A stretch of DNA of 14,753 nucleotides from Paracoccaceae bacterium (GCA_007121115.1 SKMI01000093.1:1-14753); one strand, 5' to 3'; numbered from the stretch's first letter, positions 5,860 through 12,987 are shown. The notes: generated by a model from the letters alone, not told the origin. Program-made: numbers and translations.

Positions 5860-6532
5860 ACTGTCGCGCACCGGCAGCCGCGCGGTCGTCTGGGGGATGG
5901 CCGCGATCGTCGCGATCCTGCTGGTGGCGGCGGTGCTGCTGTTCTTCAACCTGCCCGATGCCGGGGCCTTCAACGCGCGCGTTGAACGGATCTTCGTCGA
6001 ACAGGACCTGACCACGCAAGCCGAGATCAAGCTGCTGGAGATCCTGGCGCTCTCGGGCACTGCCTTTGCCGAGACGCTGACCTCGTACCGGGTGGTGATC
6101 TTCGTACTGCTGGTCTTTGCCACAGCGTTGCTGATCACCTCGCTGGTGCTGGTGACCATGCTGATCGTGCTCAACCGCCGCATGGCGCAGGTGGAAAAGG
6201 CGGGGATCCAGGTCTCGTCGCTGGTCATCAGCCGCGACACGCGCACGGTGGCGATCAATGACATGGAATTCCGGCTGACCGAGGCCGCCATCGAAACCCT
6301 CGCCGTGCTGGCCGAGGCGCGGATGGACGGCGATATCCTGACCGGGGCACAGATCGAGGCGGTGATCTCGGGGCGCGATGCGAGCGATTGCGACGAGGCC
6401 TCGGGTGCCACGCGGATCAAACGGCTGCGCGATACGCTGGGCAATCAACTGGTGGCCGAGGTGCTGATCCGCAACATCACCCGGCAGGGCTATGTGCTGG
6501 CCATCGACAAGGGCGTCATCCGGATGCTGTGA
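5831..6532 (+). CDS. Membrane protein with C-terminal winged-helix DNA-binding domain
   Basis: The 233-aa product has two predicted transmembrane helices (about residues 18-40 and 88-115) with a loop of roughly 47 residues between them. From about residue 132 it resembles the winged-helix domain of OmpR/PhoB regulators: EFRLTEAAIETLAVLAEA, then ATRIKRLRDTLGNQL as recognition-helix region and IRNITRQGYVLAID as wing. There is no receiver domain, so it would be a one-component membrane-bound regulator, like ToxR or CadC but with the DNA-binding part after the helices. I chose the GTG at 5831 because GGAGG stands four bases before it; this overlaps the preceding gene by 29 bases. Its 3' end overlaps the convergent acyltransferase gene by 17 bases. 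Target genes are unknown. Confidence 0.75.
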   Translation: MQEKSISATELSRTGSRAVVWGMAAIVAILLVAAVLLFFNLPDAGAFNARVERIFVEQDLTTQAEIKLLEILALSGTAFAETLTSYRVVIFVLLVFATALLITSLVLVTMLIVLNRRMAQVEKAGIQVSSLVISRDTRTVAINDMEFRLTEAAIETLAVLAEARMDGDILTGAQIEAVISGRDASDCDEASGATRIKRLRDTLGNQLVAEVLIRNITRQGYVLAIDKGVIRML

Positions 6533-7361
6533 GCGCCGCCGGGGCATGCGCGGCGTGGCCTGCGCGCACCTGCGCCTCGCAAGCCTTGGCCAGCGCCTTG
6601 CGGTCGGCGAAATCCGCCACGGTCAGCGGGGGGTGAAACACCACCTCCACCCGCCCGCCGCGCCATCTGCCCAGCACGGCCAGAAAATGCGGGCCGAAGT
6701 CCATGCTCCCCCACCAACCATAGCAGCGCGGGTCCGCCCCCGGCGGCGCGTGATAGATCACGCTGACCGGCTGGATACGCAGCACCTCGGCCAGCCCCCC
6801 GGTCAGGAAGGCCGCGAACAGCGTGCTCTTGAACGCCAGCACCTGCTGGCCGTCGGTGCTGGTCCCTTCGGGGAAGAACAGCAGCCGGTGCCCGGCGCGC
6901 AGGCGGGCCTCGAACAGCAGCTTCTGTCGCGCCGCATCGCGGCCGCGGCGGCGGATGAACACGGTCCCGGTGGCACGCGCCAGCCAGCCGATGACGGGCC
7001 AGCCCGCCACCTCGTCCTTGGAGACGAAATAGACCCGCTCGGCAGCGTTCAGCGCGAAGATGTCCAGCCAGGAGGTGTGATTCGCCACCAGTGCGCCGCG
7101 CTGGCGCATGGGCGCGCCGTGGACCACCATCCGCAGCCCCATCACCCACAGCGTGATCCGGCAGACCGTTTGCGTGATATGGGGCGTGACGGGGCGGCGC
7201 AGCCCGCAGAGCGGCCGTTCGATCAGGCGCAGCGACAGCAGAAGCGCCAACCCGCCGAAGATCACCACCGCCAACACCACCAGCCGGGATACCGCCCAAA
7301 GCCATGCTCGCCCGCGCAGATCCGACGCCGGGGGCGGCACGGGCGAATCCCAGCTTTCCAA
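6516..7361 (-). CDS. olsA: PlsC-family acyltransferase, probable lyso-ornithine lipid O-acyltransferase
   Basis: OlsA transfers an acyl chain to lyso-ornithine lipid, the second step of ornithine-lipid synthesis at the inner membrane. The 281-aa product has an N-terminal membrane helix (about 27-46), the catalytic motif NHTSWLD (H95, D100) and FPEGTSTDG (163-171), both standard for 1-acylglycerol-phosphate-type acyltransferases. A PlsC activity on lysophosphatidate cannot be excluded from the sequence; the assignment rests on the adjacent olsB. The start is a TTG three bases after the olsB stop, with AGAGG unusually close; a GTG at 7340 is the alternative. I keep the TTG because the extra N terminus resembles relatives that I recall. 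The 3' end overlaps a convergent gene by 17 bases. Confidence 0.85.
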   Translation of the reverse strand: MESWDSPVPPPASDLRGRAWLWAVSRLVVLAVVIFGGLALLLSLRLIERPLCGLRRPVTPHITQTVCRITLWVMGLRMVVHGAPMRQRGALVANHTSWLDIFALNAAERVYFVSKDEVAGWPVIGWLARATGTVFIRRRGRDAARQKLLFEARLRAGHRLLFFPEGTSTDGQQVLAFKSTLFAAFLTGGLAEVLRIQPVSVIYHAPPGADPRCYGWWGSMDFGPHFLAVLGRWRGGRVEVVFHPPLTVADFADRKALAKACEAQVRAGHAAHAPAALTASG

Positions 7362-7364
7362 CCT

Positions 7365-8201
7365 CTAGCGCCCCGGTGCGGCGCGCGTGTGAAACGCGCG
7401 GCGGCGGTTCGGCATGGCGGCGGTGTCCAGCATCAGGAACACATCCGTGGTCCGGAACCGGTGATCCACGAAGGCACCGTCGCCGACAAATCCCCCCAGC
7501 CGCAGATAGGCGCGGATAAGCGCGGGGGTGGCGGCCATGGCTCGGGCGCGGTCGGCCGGGGTGACGGGTATCAGATCCATGGGCTGGTGCACCTGCGGCA
7601 AGGTCCGCACCCGCACCGGCTCAGGCGCCAGGTGGTGACGATGCAGCCACGACAGCGGCAGGGCAAGCGCATCCACATCGGTACCGGGAAAGGACGCCAC
7701 GCCGAACAGAAGCTCAATGTCATGGGCGCGCACGTAATCCGCAACCGCGTTCCACAGGTGCAGCATGGCGACACTGCCGCGATACCCCGGGTGGATGCAG
7801 GACCGCCCCAGTTCCAGCAGCCGCCGCCCCGAACGCAGAAGCGGTGTCAGATCGTATTCGGTCGCCGAATAGAACCCGCCCGCCGCCTTGGCGCGCGTGC
7901 CGGGCATCAGCCGATAGACCCCCACCACATGCTCCAGCCGCGCGGGATCGCGCGCCGGGTCGATCAGCAGCAGATGGTCATAGAACGGGTCGAAGCGGTC
8001 CGCCTCGAGCCGCGCGGCATGGTCCACCATGTCGCCGTCGCCGCCCATTTCCGCGACAAAGACATCATAGCGCAACCGCTGCGCCGCGCGCAGGTCGGCC
8101 TCGGACCGGGCCAGACGCGTTTGCAGCAATGGCCGGCCCGTCACGCTCGGCGCAGGGTGTGGGACGGACTTGATCCGGTCATCAACGGCGGCGGACGGCA
8201 T
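7365..8201 (-). CDS. olsB: L-ornithine N-alpha-acyltransferase (GNAT family)
   Basis: OlsB transfers a 3-hydroxyacyl group from acyl carrier protein to ornithine, giving lyso-ornithine lipid, a phosphorus-free membrane lipid precursor. The 278-aa product has the OlsB signatures RLRYDVFVAEMG (42-53), HLLLIDP, VVGVYRLMPG (92-101), LELGRSCIHPGYRG (129-142) and LFGVASFPGTD. Three starts are possible: TTG 8237, ATG 8216 and ATG 8201. I chose 8201 because only this one has a fair ribosome-binding site (AGGG seven bases upstream). olsA follows after three bases, forming an olsB-olsA operon. Ornithine lipids rise under phosphate limitation in many bacteria, but I found no convincing Pho box upstream. 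Confidence 0.92.
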   Translation of the reverse strand: MPSAAVDDRIKSVPHPAPSVTGRPLLQTRLARSEADLRAAQRLRYDVFVAEMGGDGDMVDHAARLEADRFDPFYDHLLLIDPARDPARLEHVVGVYRLMPGTRAKAAGGFYSATEYDLTPLLRSGRRLLELGRSCIHPGYRGSVAMLHLWNAVADYVRAHDIELLFGVASFPGTDVDALALPLSWLHRHHLAPEPVRVRTLPQVHQPMDLIPVTPADRARAMAATPALIRAYLRLGGFVGDGAFVDHRFRTTDVFLMLDTAAMPNRRRAFHTRAAPGR

Positions 8202-8274
8202 GAAGTACCCTGACATCGGACGATACACGCGTTTCAAGACAACCAGCGGGTTGACTCATCTCTCGGTTGCATTT

Positions 8275-8301
8275 CTCATGAACACTCGCTTTTGTCATGA
8301 G
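8275..8301. promoter_or_regulatory. Inverted repeat CTCATGA-N13-TCATGAG upstream of olsB
   Basis: Two 7-bp arms (8275-8281 and 8295-8301) are exact reverse complements with centres 20 bp apart, two DNA turns. It spans the stop codon of the DUF3553 gene and lies about 75-100 bp upstream of the olsB start. There is no T-run, so it is not a standard terminator. It could be an operator for olsB. GANTC sites lie at 8253-8257, 8299-8303 and 8312-8316 around it. Confidence 0.35.
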
Positions 8302-8477
8302 TCTGGCGCGGGAATCAACGAAACTACCGCAGCGTCAATGGTCAATTTACCTTCATGCTCGAAATTAACGGTGATGAGAGTGCCGACACGCGATTGCACC
8401 TGCCCCTGCCCCCAATCCGGCCTTGCCGGATTCTCAACGATCATGCCGGGCTCCAGCAGGCTGGGCGGAAAACTCAT
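8295..8477 (-). CDS. Small DUF3553-family protein
   Basis: This 60-aa protein is encoded inside a longer open frame but begins at the ATG at 8477, which has a G-rich GGTCGGGGGG upstream. The segment LEPGMIVENPARPDWGQGQVQ, then VNFEHEGKLTID, matches the DUF3553 pattern as I recall it: a short beta-barrel with a conserved DWG-x-GQVQ turn. The fold resembles the small C-terminal module of PcrA/UvrD and CarD-type RNA polymerase-binding domains; any RNA polymerase role is speculative. It is divergent from chpT, with 33 bp between the start codons, so the two share a promoter region. olsB lies downstream in the same direction. Confidence 0.82.
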   Translation of the reverse strand: MSFPPSLLEPGMIVENPARPDWGQGQVQSRVGTLITVNFEHEGKLTIDAAVVSLIPAPDS

Positions 8478-8510
8478 GCCGCCCCCCGACCTGAAACAGA
8501 GGCAACGCCC

Positions 8511-9161
8511 ATGAACGCCAGAGCCAACGCTGCCATGCAGCGCTCCGACAACGCCGGTCCGGGCACCGACATCGCCGCGCAGGTGGTGTCGCGCATCTGC
8601 CATGATCTGATCAGCCCGGTGGGCGCCATTGGTAACGGAGTCGAATTGCTGGCGCTTTCGGGCAAGGGCGAAGGCCCGGAACTGGATCTGATCGCGGAAA
8701 GCGTGGCCCGCGCGCAGGCGCGGATACGGTTCTTTCGCATCGCCTTCGGGGAATTCAGCGCCGACCGCCGGATCAACCCGGCCGAGTTGCGGTCGATCGT
8801 CGATGCACTGTTCCTGGGCACACGGATCGTCATGGACTGGAGGATGACCGCGGACCTGTCGCGGCGCGAAGCCAAGCTGTGCTTCCTGCTGTTGTTGTGC
8901 CAGGAAAGCGCGCTGCCGCGCGGGGGCACCATCAGTGCCGAGACGATGCAGGACGGCGGCTGGGTCTTGCGGGCATCGGCGGACCGGCTGAACGTCGAGC
9001 ACACGCTCTGGGAGGGGCTGGTTTCGGGGCACGGCGCACCGCCCCCGCTACCCAAGGACGTACATTTTGCACTCGCCGCCCGCCATGGCGCCAGCATTGG
9101 CGCACGGGTCGCAGTGGAGGTCACCGAAAACACGATCTGCATGGTCCGTTCCGGCGCCTGA
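8511..9161 (+). CDS. chpT: Histidine phosphotransferase ChpT
   Basis: ChpT passes phosphate from the hybrid kinase CckA to CtrA (and CpdR), the central phosphorelay of alphaproteobacteria; in Rhodobacterales it also affects motility and gene transfer agent release. The 216-aa product has the phospho-accepting H31 in RICHDLISPVGAIGNGVELL and a degenerate HATPase-like C-terminal half (about 90-216, including FALAARHGASIGARVAVE) lacking the kinase N and G boxes, as in known ChpT. The ATG at 8511 has AGAGG upstream; the frame is open further 5' but that part is antisense to the DUF3553 gene. It converges with ccmE, leaving a 49-bp gap with no clear terminator. Confidence 0.93.
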   Translation: MNARANAAMQRSDNAGPGTDIAAQVVSRICHDLISPVGAIGNGVELLALSGKGEGPELDLIAESVARAQARIRFFRIAFGEFSADRRINPAELRSIVDALFLGTRIVMDWRMTADLSRREAKLCFLLLLCQESALPRGGTISAETMQDGGWVLRASADRLNVEHTLWEGLVSGHGAPPPLPKDVHFALAARHGASIGARVAVEVTENTICMVRSGA

Positions 9162-9210
9162 TCCATCGCAGCGGACCTGCGGAGCGACGAGACGTGCATG
9201 GCAAGCCGAG

Positions 9211-9660
9211 TCAGCTTTCCGGCTCCTGCGTGCGCCAGTGGTCCTGCGCCTTGAGCGCCTCCATCACCTCGCGCGGCATGTAGGTCTCGTCGTGCTTGGC
9301 CAGAATCTCATGCGCCTCGAACACGCCGTTGACGAAGCGCCCGGTGCCGACCATGCCCTCGTTTTCGGAAAACAGGTCCGGCAGGATGCCGCGATAGCGC
9401 ACCTCGACCGAGGCCGGGCCGTCGGTCACGCGGAAGATGATGGTGTCCGACTGGCCGCGGATGATCGAGCCTTCCTCGACCAGCCCGCCGATGCGGAACA
9501 CCTCGGTTTCATGCGGCGGTTCGGCCAGCACTTCCGAGGGCGAGCGAAAGAAGTTGATCCCGTCGCGCATGGCATAGCCGATCAGCGCCGTAGACAGCGC
9601 GAGCGCCACGGCGGCGACGGCGAAAATCTGGATGCGGCGTGTTTTCTTCAGGCTTTTCAT
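9211..9660 (-). CDS. ccmE: Cytochrome c maturation heme chaperone CcmE
   Basis: CcmE binds heme covalently in the periplasm and hands it to the CcmF/H ligase for attachment to c-type apocytochromes. The 149-aa product has a basic start, one membrane helix (about 12-30) and a periplasmic beta-barrel with FRIGGLVEEGSI and VEVRYRGILPDLFSENEGMVG. The heme-binding motif is AKHDETYMP with H123 and Y127. Length is normal. It starts 12 bp after the argC stop, with GAGGGTGAG as ribosome-binding site, so it is co-transcribed with argC. The other ccm genes do not follow; chpT stands there in the opposite direction. Confidence 0.97.
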   Translation of the reverse strand: MKSLKKTRRIQIFAVAAVALALSTALIGYAMRDGINFFRSPSEVLAEPPHETEVFRIGGLVEEGSIIRGQSDTIIFRVTDGPASVEVRYRGILPDLFSENEGMVGTGRFVNGVFEAHEILAKHDETYMPREVMEALKAQDHWRTQEPES

Positions 9661-9672
9661 CTCACCCTCATC

Positions 9673-10710
9673 TTACGGGAACACCGGCGCGCCCAGCAGC
9701 CCCGTCGTCTCGTCCATCCCCAGCATCAGGTTGGCGTTCTGCACCGCCTGCCCTGACGACCCCTTGCACAGGTTGTCCAGAACCGCCACCACCAGCGCCC
9801 GGCCCGGCACGCGATCCCCGACAACGCCAATATGCACGTAATTGGACCCGCGCACATCATGGGTCGAGGGGAGTGTGCCAAAAGGAAGCACCGAAACGAA
9901 GGGCTCACGCGCATAGGCGTCCTGCAAAACCGCGTGAAGGCGCGCGGCCTCCCCGTCCAGCCAGGCCGTGGCCAGGATGCCCCGGTTCATGGGCACCAGA
10001 TGCGGGGTGAACTGTATCTGCACCGGGCGTCCGGCGAGGCGCGCGAACTCCTGATCGAACTCGCCCAGATGCCGGTGGGTGCCGCCCGCGGCATAGGCGT
10101 TGCAGCCTTCGGACATTTCCGCGTGCAGCAGGTTTTCCTTGAGCGACCGCCCTGCCCCGGACACCCCGCATTTCAGGTCCAGGATGATGCGGTCAAGGTC
10201 GATCACGCCTTCGGCGATCAGGGGGTTGAGCGCGTATTGCCCGGTGGCGGCGTTGCACCCGGTCCCGGCGACCAGCCGCGCGGTGCGGATGTCGTCGCGG
10301 TAGAATTCGGTCAGGCCATAGACGGCCTGCTCCTGCAATTCCGGCGCGGCGTGCGGTTTGCCATACCATTTTTCATAGGCCGCCGGGTCGCGCAGCCGGA
10401 AATCGGCGCTCAGATCGACGATCCGCAGATCATGCGGCAACTCCCGGATGACGGCCTGCGAAGTGGCGTGCGGGAGCGCGCAGAAGGCCAGATCGATGGC
10501 GGAGAAATCCACCTCCTCGATCCGGCAGAGGTCCGGCAGGTCCAGATGGCGCAGGAAGGGGAAGACCTGCGCCATGGGCTGGCCGGCCTTGCGCTCGCCG
10601 GTGAGGGCGGTGGTTTCCAGCTGCGGATGGGTGGCGATCAGCCGGACGAGTTCGGCGCCGGTGTAGCCGGAAGCGCCCAGGATGGCGATCTTGTGGATCG
10701 GAGTCGGCAT
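9673..10710 (-). CDS. argC: N-acetyl-gamma-glutamyl-phosphate reductase
   Basis: ArgC reduces N-acetylglutamyl phosphate with NADPH, the third step of arginine (and ornithine) synthesis. The 345-aa product has the nucleotide-binding ILGASGYTGAELVRL (10-24), the catalytic C152 in VAGTGCNAATGQYALNPL, GVSGAGRSLKENL (182-194) and GGTHRHLGEF (209-218). Length fits the family's long type. The ATG at 10710 has no close Shine-Dalgarno sequence, but the N terminus fits the family. murI lies 86 bp upstream and ccmE 12 bp downstream. Its product pathway supplies ornithine, also the substrate of OlsB in this window. Confidence 0.97.
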   Translation of the reverse strand: MPTPIHKIAILGASGYTGAELVRLIATHPQLETTALTGERKAGQPMAQVFPFLRHLDLPDLCRIEEVDFSAIDLAFCALPHATSQAVIRELPHDLRIVDLSADFRLRDPAAYEKWYGKPHAAPELQEQAVYGLTEFYRDDIRTARLVAGTGCNAATGQYALNPLIAEGVIDLDRIILDLKCGVSGAGRSLKENLLHAEMSEGCNAYAAGGTHRHLGEFDQEFARLAGRPVQIQFTPHLVPMNRGILATAWLDGEAARLHAVLQDAYAREPFVSVLPFGTLPSTHDVRGSNYVHIGVVGDRVPGRALVVAVLDNLCKGSSGQAVQNANLMLGMDETTGLLGAPVFP

Positions 10711-10769
10711 TGGGGGGTCGGTCCCTTGGTCTTACCTCGCGCGGGCGGCTGTCGGTGAATGCGCTCCGC

Positions 10770-10795
10770 GCGGGGGTATTTGGGGCAAGATGAAG
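10770..10795. repeat. Probable dispersed intergenic motif of Rhodobacterales
   Basis: The plus-strand stretch GTATTTGGGGCAAGATGAAG (10776-10795), preceded by a G-run, sits directly next to the murI stop codon in the murI-argC gap. From memory, near-identical strings recur in intergenic positions of many Rhodobacter, Paracoccus and Roseobacter genomes. Only this copy can be seen here. It lies in the leader of argC; no hairpin or start codon explains it. Confidence 0.35.
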
Positions 10796-10796
10796 A

Positions 10797-11609
10797 TCAG
10801 GCGGGTTCGAACGGGACCTGTCGTCGCAGGAACTGCGTAGCCTTGCGCGAAACGTTGATCGCATCGCCCGTGGTCAGGAAGCGGCCTTCGGTGCCCGCGC
10901 CCAGCATTTCGGGGCGGCGGCGCAGGTAATCGTCCAGGCTGGCGGCGACCAGGTTCGGCTGTGAATAGACGGCGACCTGGGGGCCCAGCGCGGCGGCAAA
11001 GGCGTCCTCCATCAGCGGGTAATGGGTGCAGCCGAGCACCGCAGCCTCGGGGCGCGGCATCCGGCGCAGAAGCGCCTCGACATGCGAATGGACCAGCGCC
11101 TCGGCCAGGATCAGGTCGCCCTGTTCGATGGCATCGACCACGCCCGCGCAGGGCTGCGCCTCGACATCGACGCCGATGGCGCGGAAGGCGAGTTCGCGCT
11201 GAAAGGCGCGGCTTTGCACCGTGGCGGGGGTGGCGAAGAGGGCGACGTGTTTGACCGCAACCTCGCGCGGCGGCGAGTTGTCGCCCCATTGCCGTTCGGT
11301 CAGCGCCTCGATCAGCGGGACGAACACGCCGAGCACGCGCTTGTCCGCAGGCACCCACGTTTCCTGCATCCGGCGCAGGGCGGCAGCGCTGGCGGTGTTG
11401 CAGGCGAGGATCACCAGATCGCAGCCTTCCTCCCAGAGCCGTTCGACACCCGCGCAGGTCAGCGCAAAAATATCTTCGGCGTCCCGGGTGCCGTAAGGGG
11501 TATGCGCGTTGTCGCCCAGATAGGCGAAGGGCACATCGGGCAGCCGTTCGGTCAGCGCGCGCAGCACCGTCAGACCGCCCAGCCCGCTGTCGAAAACCCC
11601 AACCGCCAT
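10797..11609 (-). CDS. murI: Glutamate racemase
   Basis: MurI converts L- to D-glutamate for peptidoglycan synthesis. The 270-aa product shows the aspartate/glutamate racemase pattern: GVFDSGLGGLTVLRAL with D7 and S8, GDNAHTPYGTR (32-42), the first catalytic cysteine C70 in LVILACNTASAAALR and the second, C194, in AVLGCTHYPLM. Length is normal. It begins 12 bp after the stop of the acyltransferase gene, so the two are likely co-transcribed. The short gap to argC carries the dispersed-motif candidate. Confidence 0.96.
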   Translation of the reverse strand: MAVGVFDSGLGGLTVLRALTERLPDVPFAYLGDNAHTPYGTRDAEDIFALTCAGVERLWEEGCDLVILACNTASAAALRRMQETWVPADKRVLGVFVPLIEALTERQWGDNSPPREVAVKHVALFATPATVQSRAFQRELAFRAIGVDVEAQPCAGVVDAIEQGDLILAEALVHSHVEALLRRMPRPEAAVLGCTHYPLMEDAFAAALGPQVAVYSQPNLVAASLDDYLRRRPEMLGAGTEGRFLTTGDAINVSRKATQFLRRQVPFEPA

Positions 11610-11621
11610 TCGCCGCAGCCC

Positions 11622-12491
11622 TCAGTTGCGATAGGCGGCCTCGAACTCATAGCCAAGATGGGTTGGGTCGAGCCGCTCCTCGGCCAGTTGATACGTTGCG
11701 CCGCGCAGGAAATCCAGCAGTTCTTTGGCGTTGCCGCCATGGCGGGCCACGGTTTCCGGGCCTATGGGCTGGCCGATGGCCATACGCACGGGCCGGTCGA
11801 CGCGGGTGCGGAATTCGCGGATCAACAGCGCCATGCGCAAAGTGTAGTTCAGGTGGCTGGCAATCTGGAACAGCCGCGAATTGTGGCCGTCGAACCAGAC
11901 CGGCACGACGGTCGCGCGCGAACGCTGGATCAGCCGCGCGCTGAACCCGCGCCAGGCGGGATCGCTCGGCCGGGTAAACGGGGTGGGCGCGGTGGAGACC
12001 GTACCGCCCGGAAAGATGCCGATGGCCCCGCCACCGGAGAGGTAGCGCAGCGCCTCGGCCCGGGTCTGCAGATTGGCGTCCAGCGCCGCGCGGGTGCCCG
12101 AAAAATCGATGGGCAGGACGCAGCCCGAAACCTGCGGGGCTTGCCGGAACACCTGATGCGCGAGGATGCGGAAATCCCGCCGGGTACCGGAAAGCAGGTA
12201 TCCCATGACCAGTCCATCGAGGATGCCATAAGGGTGGTTCGACACCACCACCAGCGGGCCGACTTCGGGAATGTGTTCCAGACAACCGCGGCGCAGGTCC
12301 AGACGCAGGCCGAAGGCGTCCATCGTATCGCGCCAGAACGCGTGACCCTGTGCCGCGCCGACCTGCCGCACATCGAGCCGGCGCAGCAAGCGCTGCCGAC
12401 CGGTGATGTGCTCGATCATACGGATGGCAGCGCGGGCACCGATGCTGCCGGCAGACGCGGCATAGCTGATATGGGGGGCGGTATCGCGCAT
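11622..12491 (-). CDS. Lysophospholipid acyltransferase family protein
   Basis: This 289-aa protein belongs to the PlsC-like (LPLAT) acyltransferases: NHPYGILDGL (85-94) supplies the catalytic H86 and D92, and IGIFPGGTVS (158-167) the glycerol-phosphate-binding region. The spacing H-x5-D and the NHPxGxxDG form point to the subgroup often annotated as putative hemolysin or LPLAT, different from OlsA in the same window. The acyl acceptor is unknown. An upstream ATG at 12521 adds ten residues, but the ATG at 12491 has GAGG six bases before it, so I chose the latter. It precedes murI by 12 bp. The 108-bp gap to grxD may hold its promoter, but I could not define one. Confidence 0.85.
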   Translation of the reverse strand: MRDTAPHISYAASAGSIGARAAIRMIEHITGRQRLLRRLDVRQVGAAQGHAFWRDTMDAFGLRLDLRRGCLEHIPEVGPLVVVSNHPYGILDGLVMGYLLSGTRRDFRILAHQVFRQAPQVSGCVLPIDFSGTRAALDANLQTRAEALRYLSGGGAIGIFPGGTVSTAPTPFTRPSDPAWRGFSARLIQRSRATVVPVWFDGHNSRLFQIASHLNYTLRMALLIREFRTRVDRPVRMAIGQPIGPETVARHGGNAKELLDFLRGATYQLAEERLDPTHLGYEFEAAYRN

Positions 12492-12599
12492 CACAGGCCT
12501 CGCGCTCTGACCCCCCGCCATTAACAGCGCAAGGTGACAGGCGCTTGACAGTCGCGTGATGCGCGCATGACGGTCGCGCGCGCGGCCCGTCGTCCGCGG

Positions 12600-12959
12600 T
12601 CAGGCGTTGGCTTCGCGGATCTTGTCGGCGGCGTCCTTGTCGTAGCTGACGCCGTTGCTTTCAAACAGCTGGTCCAGTTCGCCGGACAGCGTCATCTCGG
12701 TGATGATATCGCAGCCGCCGACGAATTCGCCCTTGACGTAAAGCTGCGGGATGGTGGGCCAGTCCGAGTAATCCTTGATCCCCTGTCGGATGGCTTCATC
12801 GGCCAGCACGTTCACGTCGGCATATTCCACGCCCATGAAGTTCAGCACCCCGGCGACGCGGCTGGAAAACCCGCATTGCGGCATGGTCTTGGTGCCCTTC
12901 ATGTAGAGCACGACGTCATTGTTGGTGACGGTCTCGCGGATCTGGTCTTCGGCGCTCAT
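12600..12959 (-). CDS. grxD: Monothiol glutaredoxin, Grx4 family
   Basis: Monothiol CGFS glutaredoxins bind a [2Fe-2S] cluster with glutathione and pass clusters on or act with BolA in iron sensing. The 119-aa product has K21 in VLYMKGTKTMPQCGFSSR, the active-site CGFS at 29-32, and the glutathione-binding WPTIPQLYVKGEFVGGCDI. Length is typical. It lies 28 bp after bolA in the same direction; the pair is often adjacent in proteobacteria and their proteins form a complex. Confidence 0.97.
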   Translation of the reverse strand: MSAEDQIRETVTNNDVVLYMKGTKTMPQCGFSSRVAGVLNFMGVEYADVNVLADEAIRQGIKDYSDWPTIPQLYVKGEFVGGCDIITEMTLSGELDQLFESNGVSYDKDAADKIREANA

Positions 12960-12987
12960 GGTCGGTCCTGTCTGTTAAGTGACACGT

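Noticed and set aside
6492..8213. Long plus-strand open frame (573 codons) over the olsA/olsB region
   Set aside because: It is antisense to two clear genes and rich in His, Gln, Pro and Arg, the usual look of a non-coding frame in high-GC DNA; no family motif is seen.
8202..8300. Pho box upstream of olsB
   Set aside because: A single TGTCATG-like half occurs, but no second repeat at the required spacing.
11022..12524. Long plus-strand open frame (500 codons) over murI and the acyltransferase
   Set aside because: Antisense to two well-supported genes with low-complexity composition; a shadow of GC bias.
12556..12571. Near-palindrome around ATGCGCGCAT in the grxD-acyltransferase gap as an operator
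   Set aside because: Made of alternating GC dinucleotides that are common by chance in this DNA; no other support.
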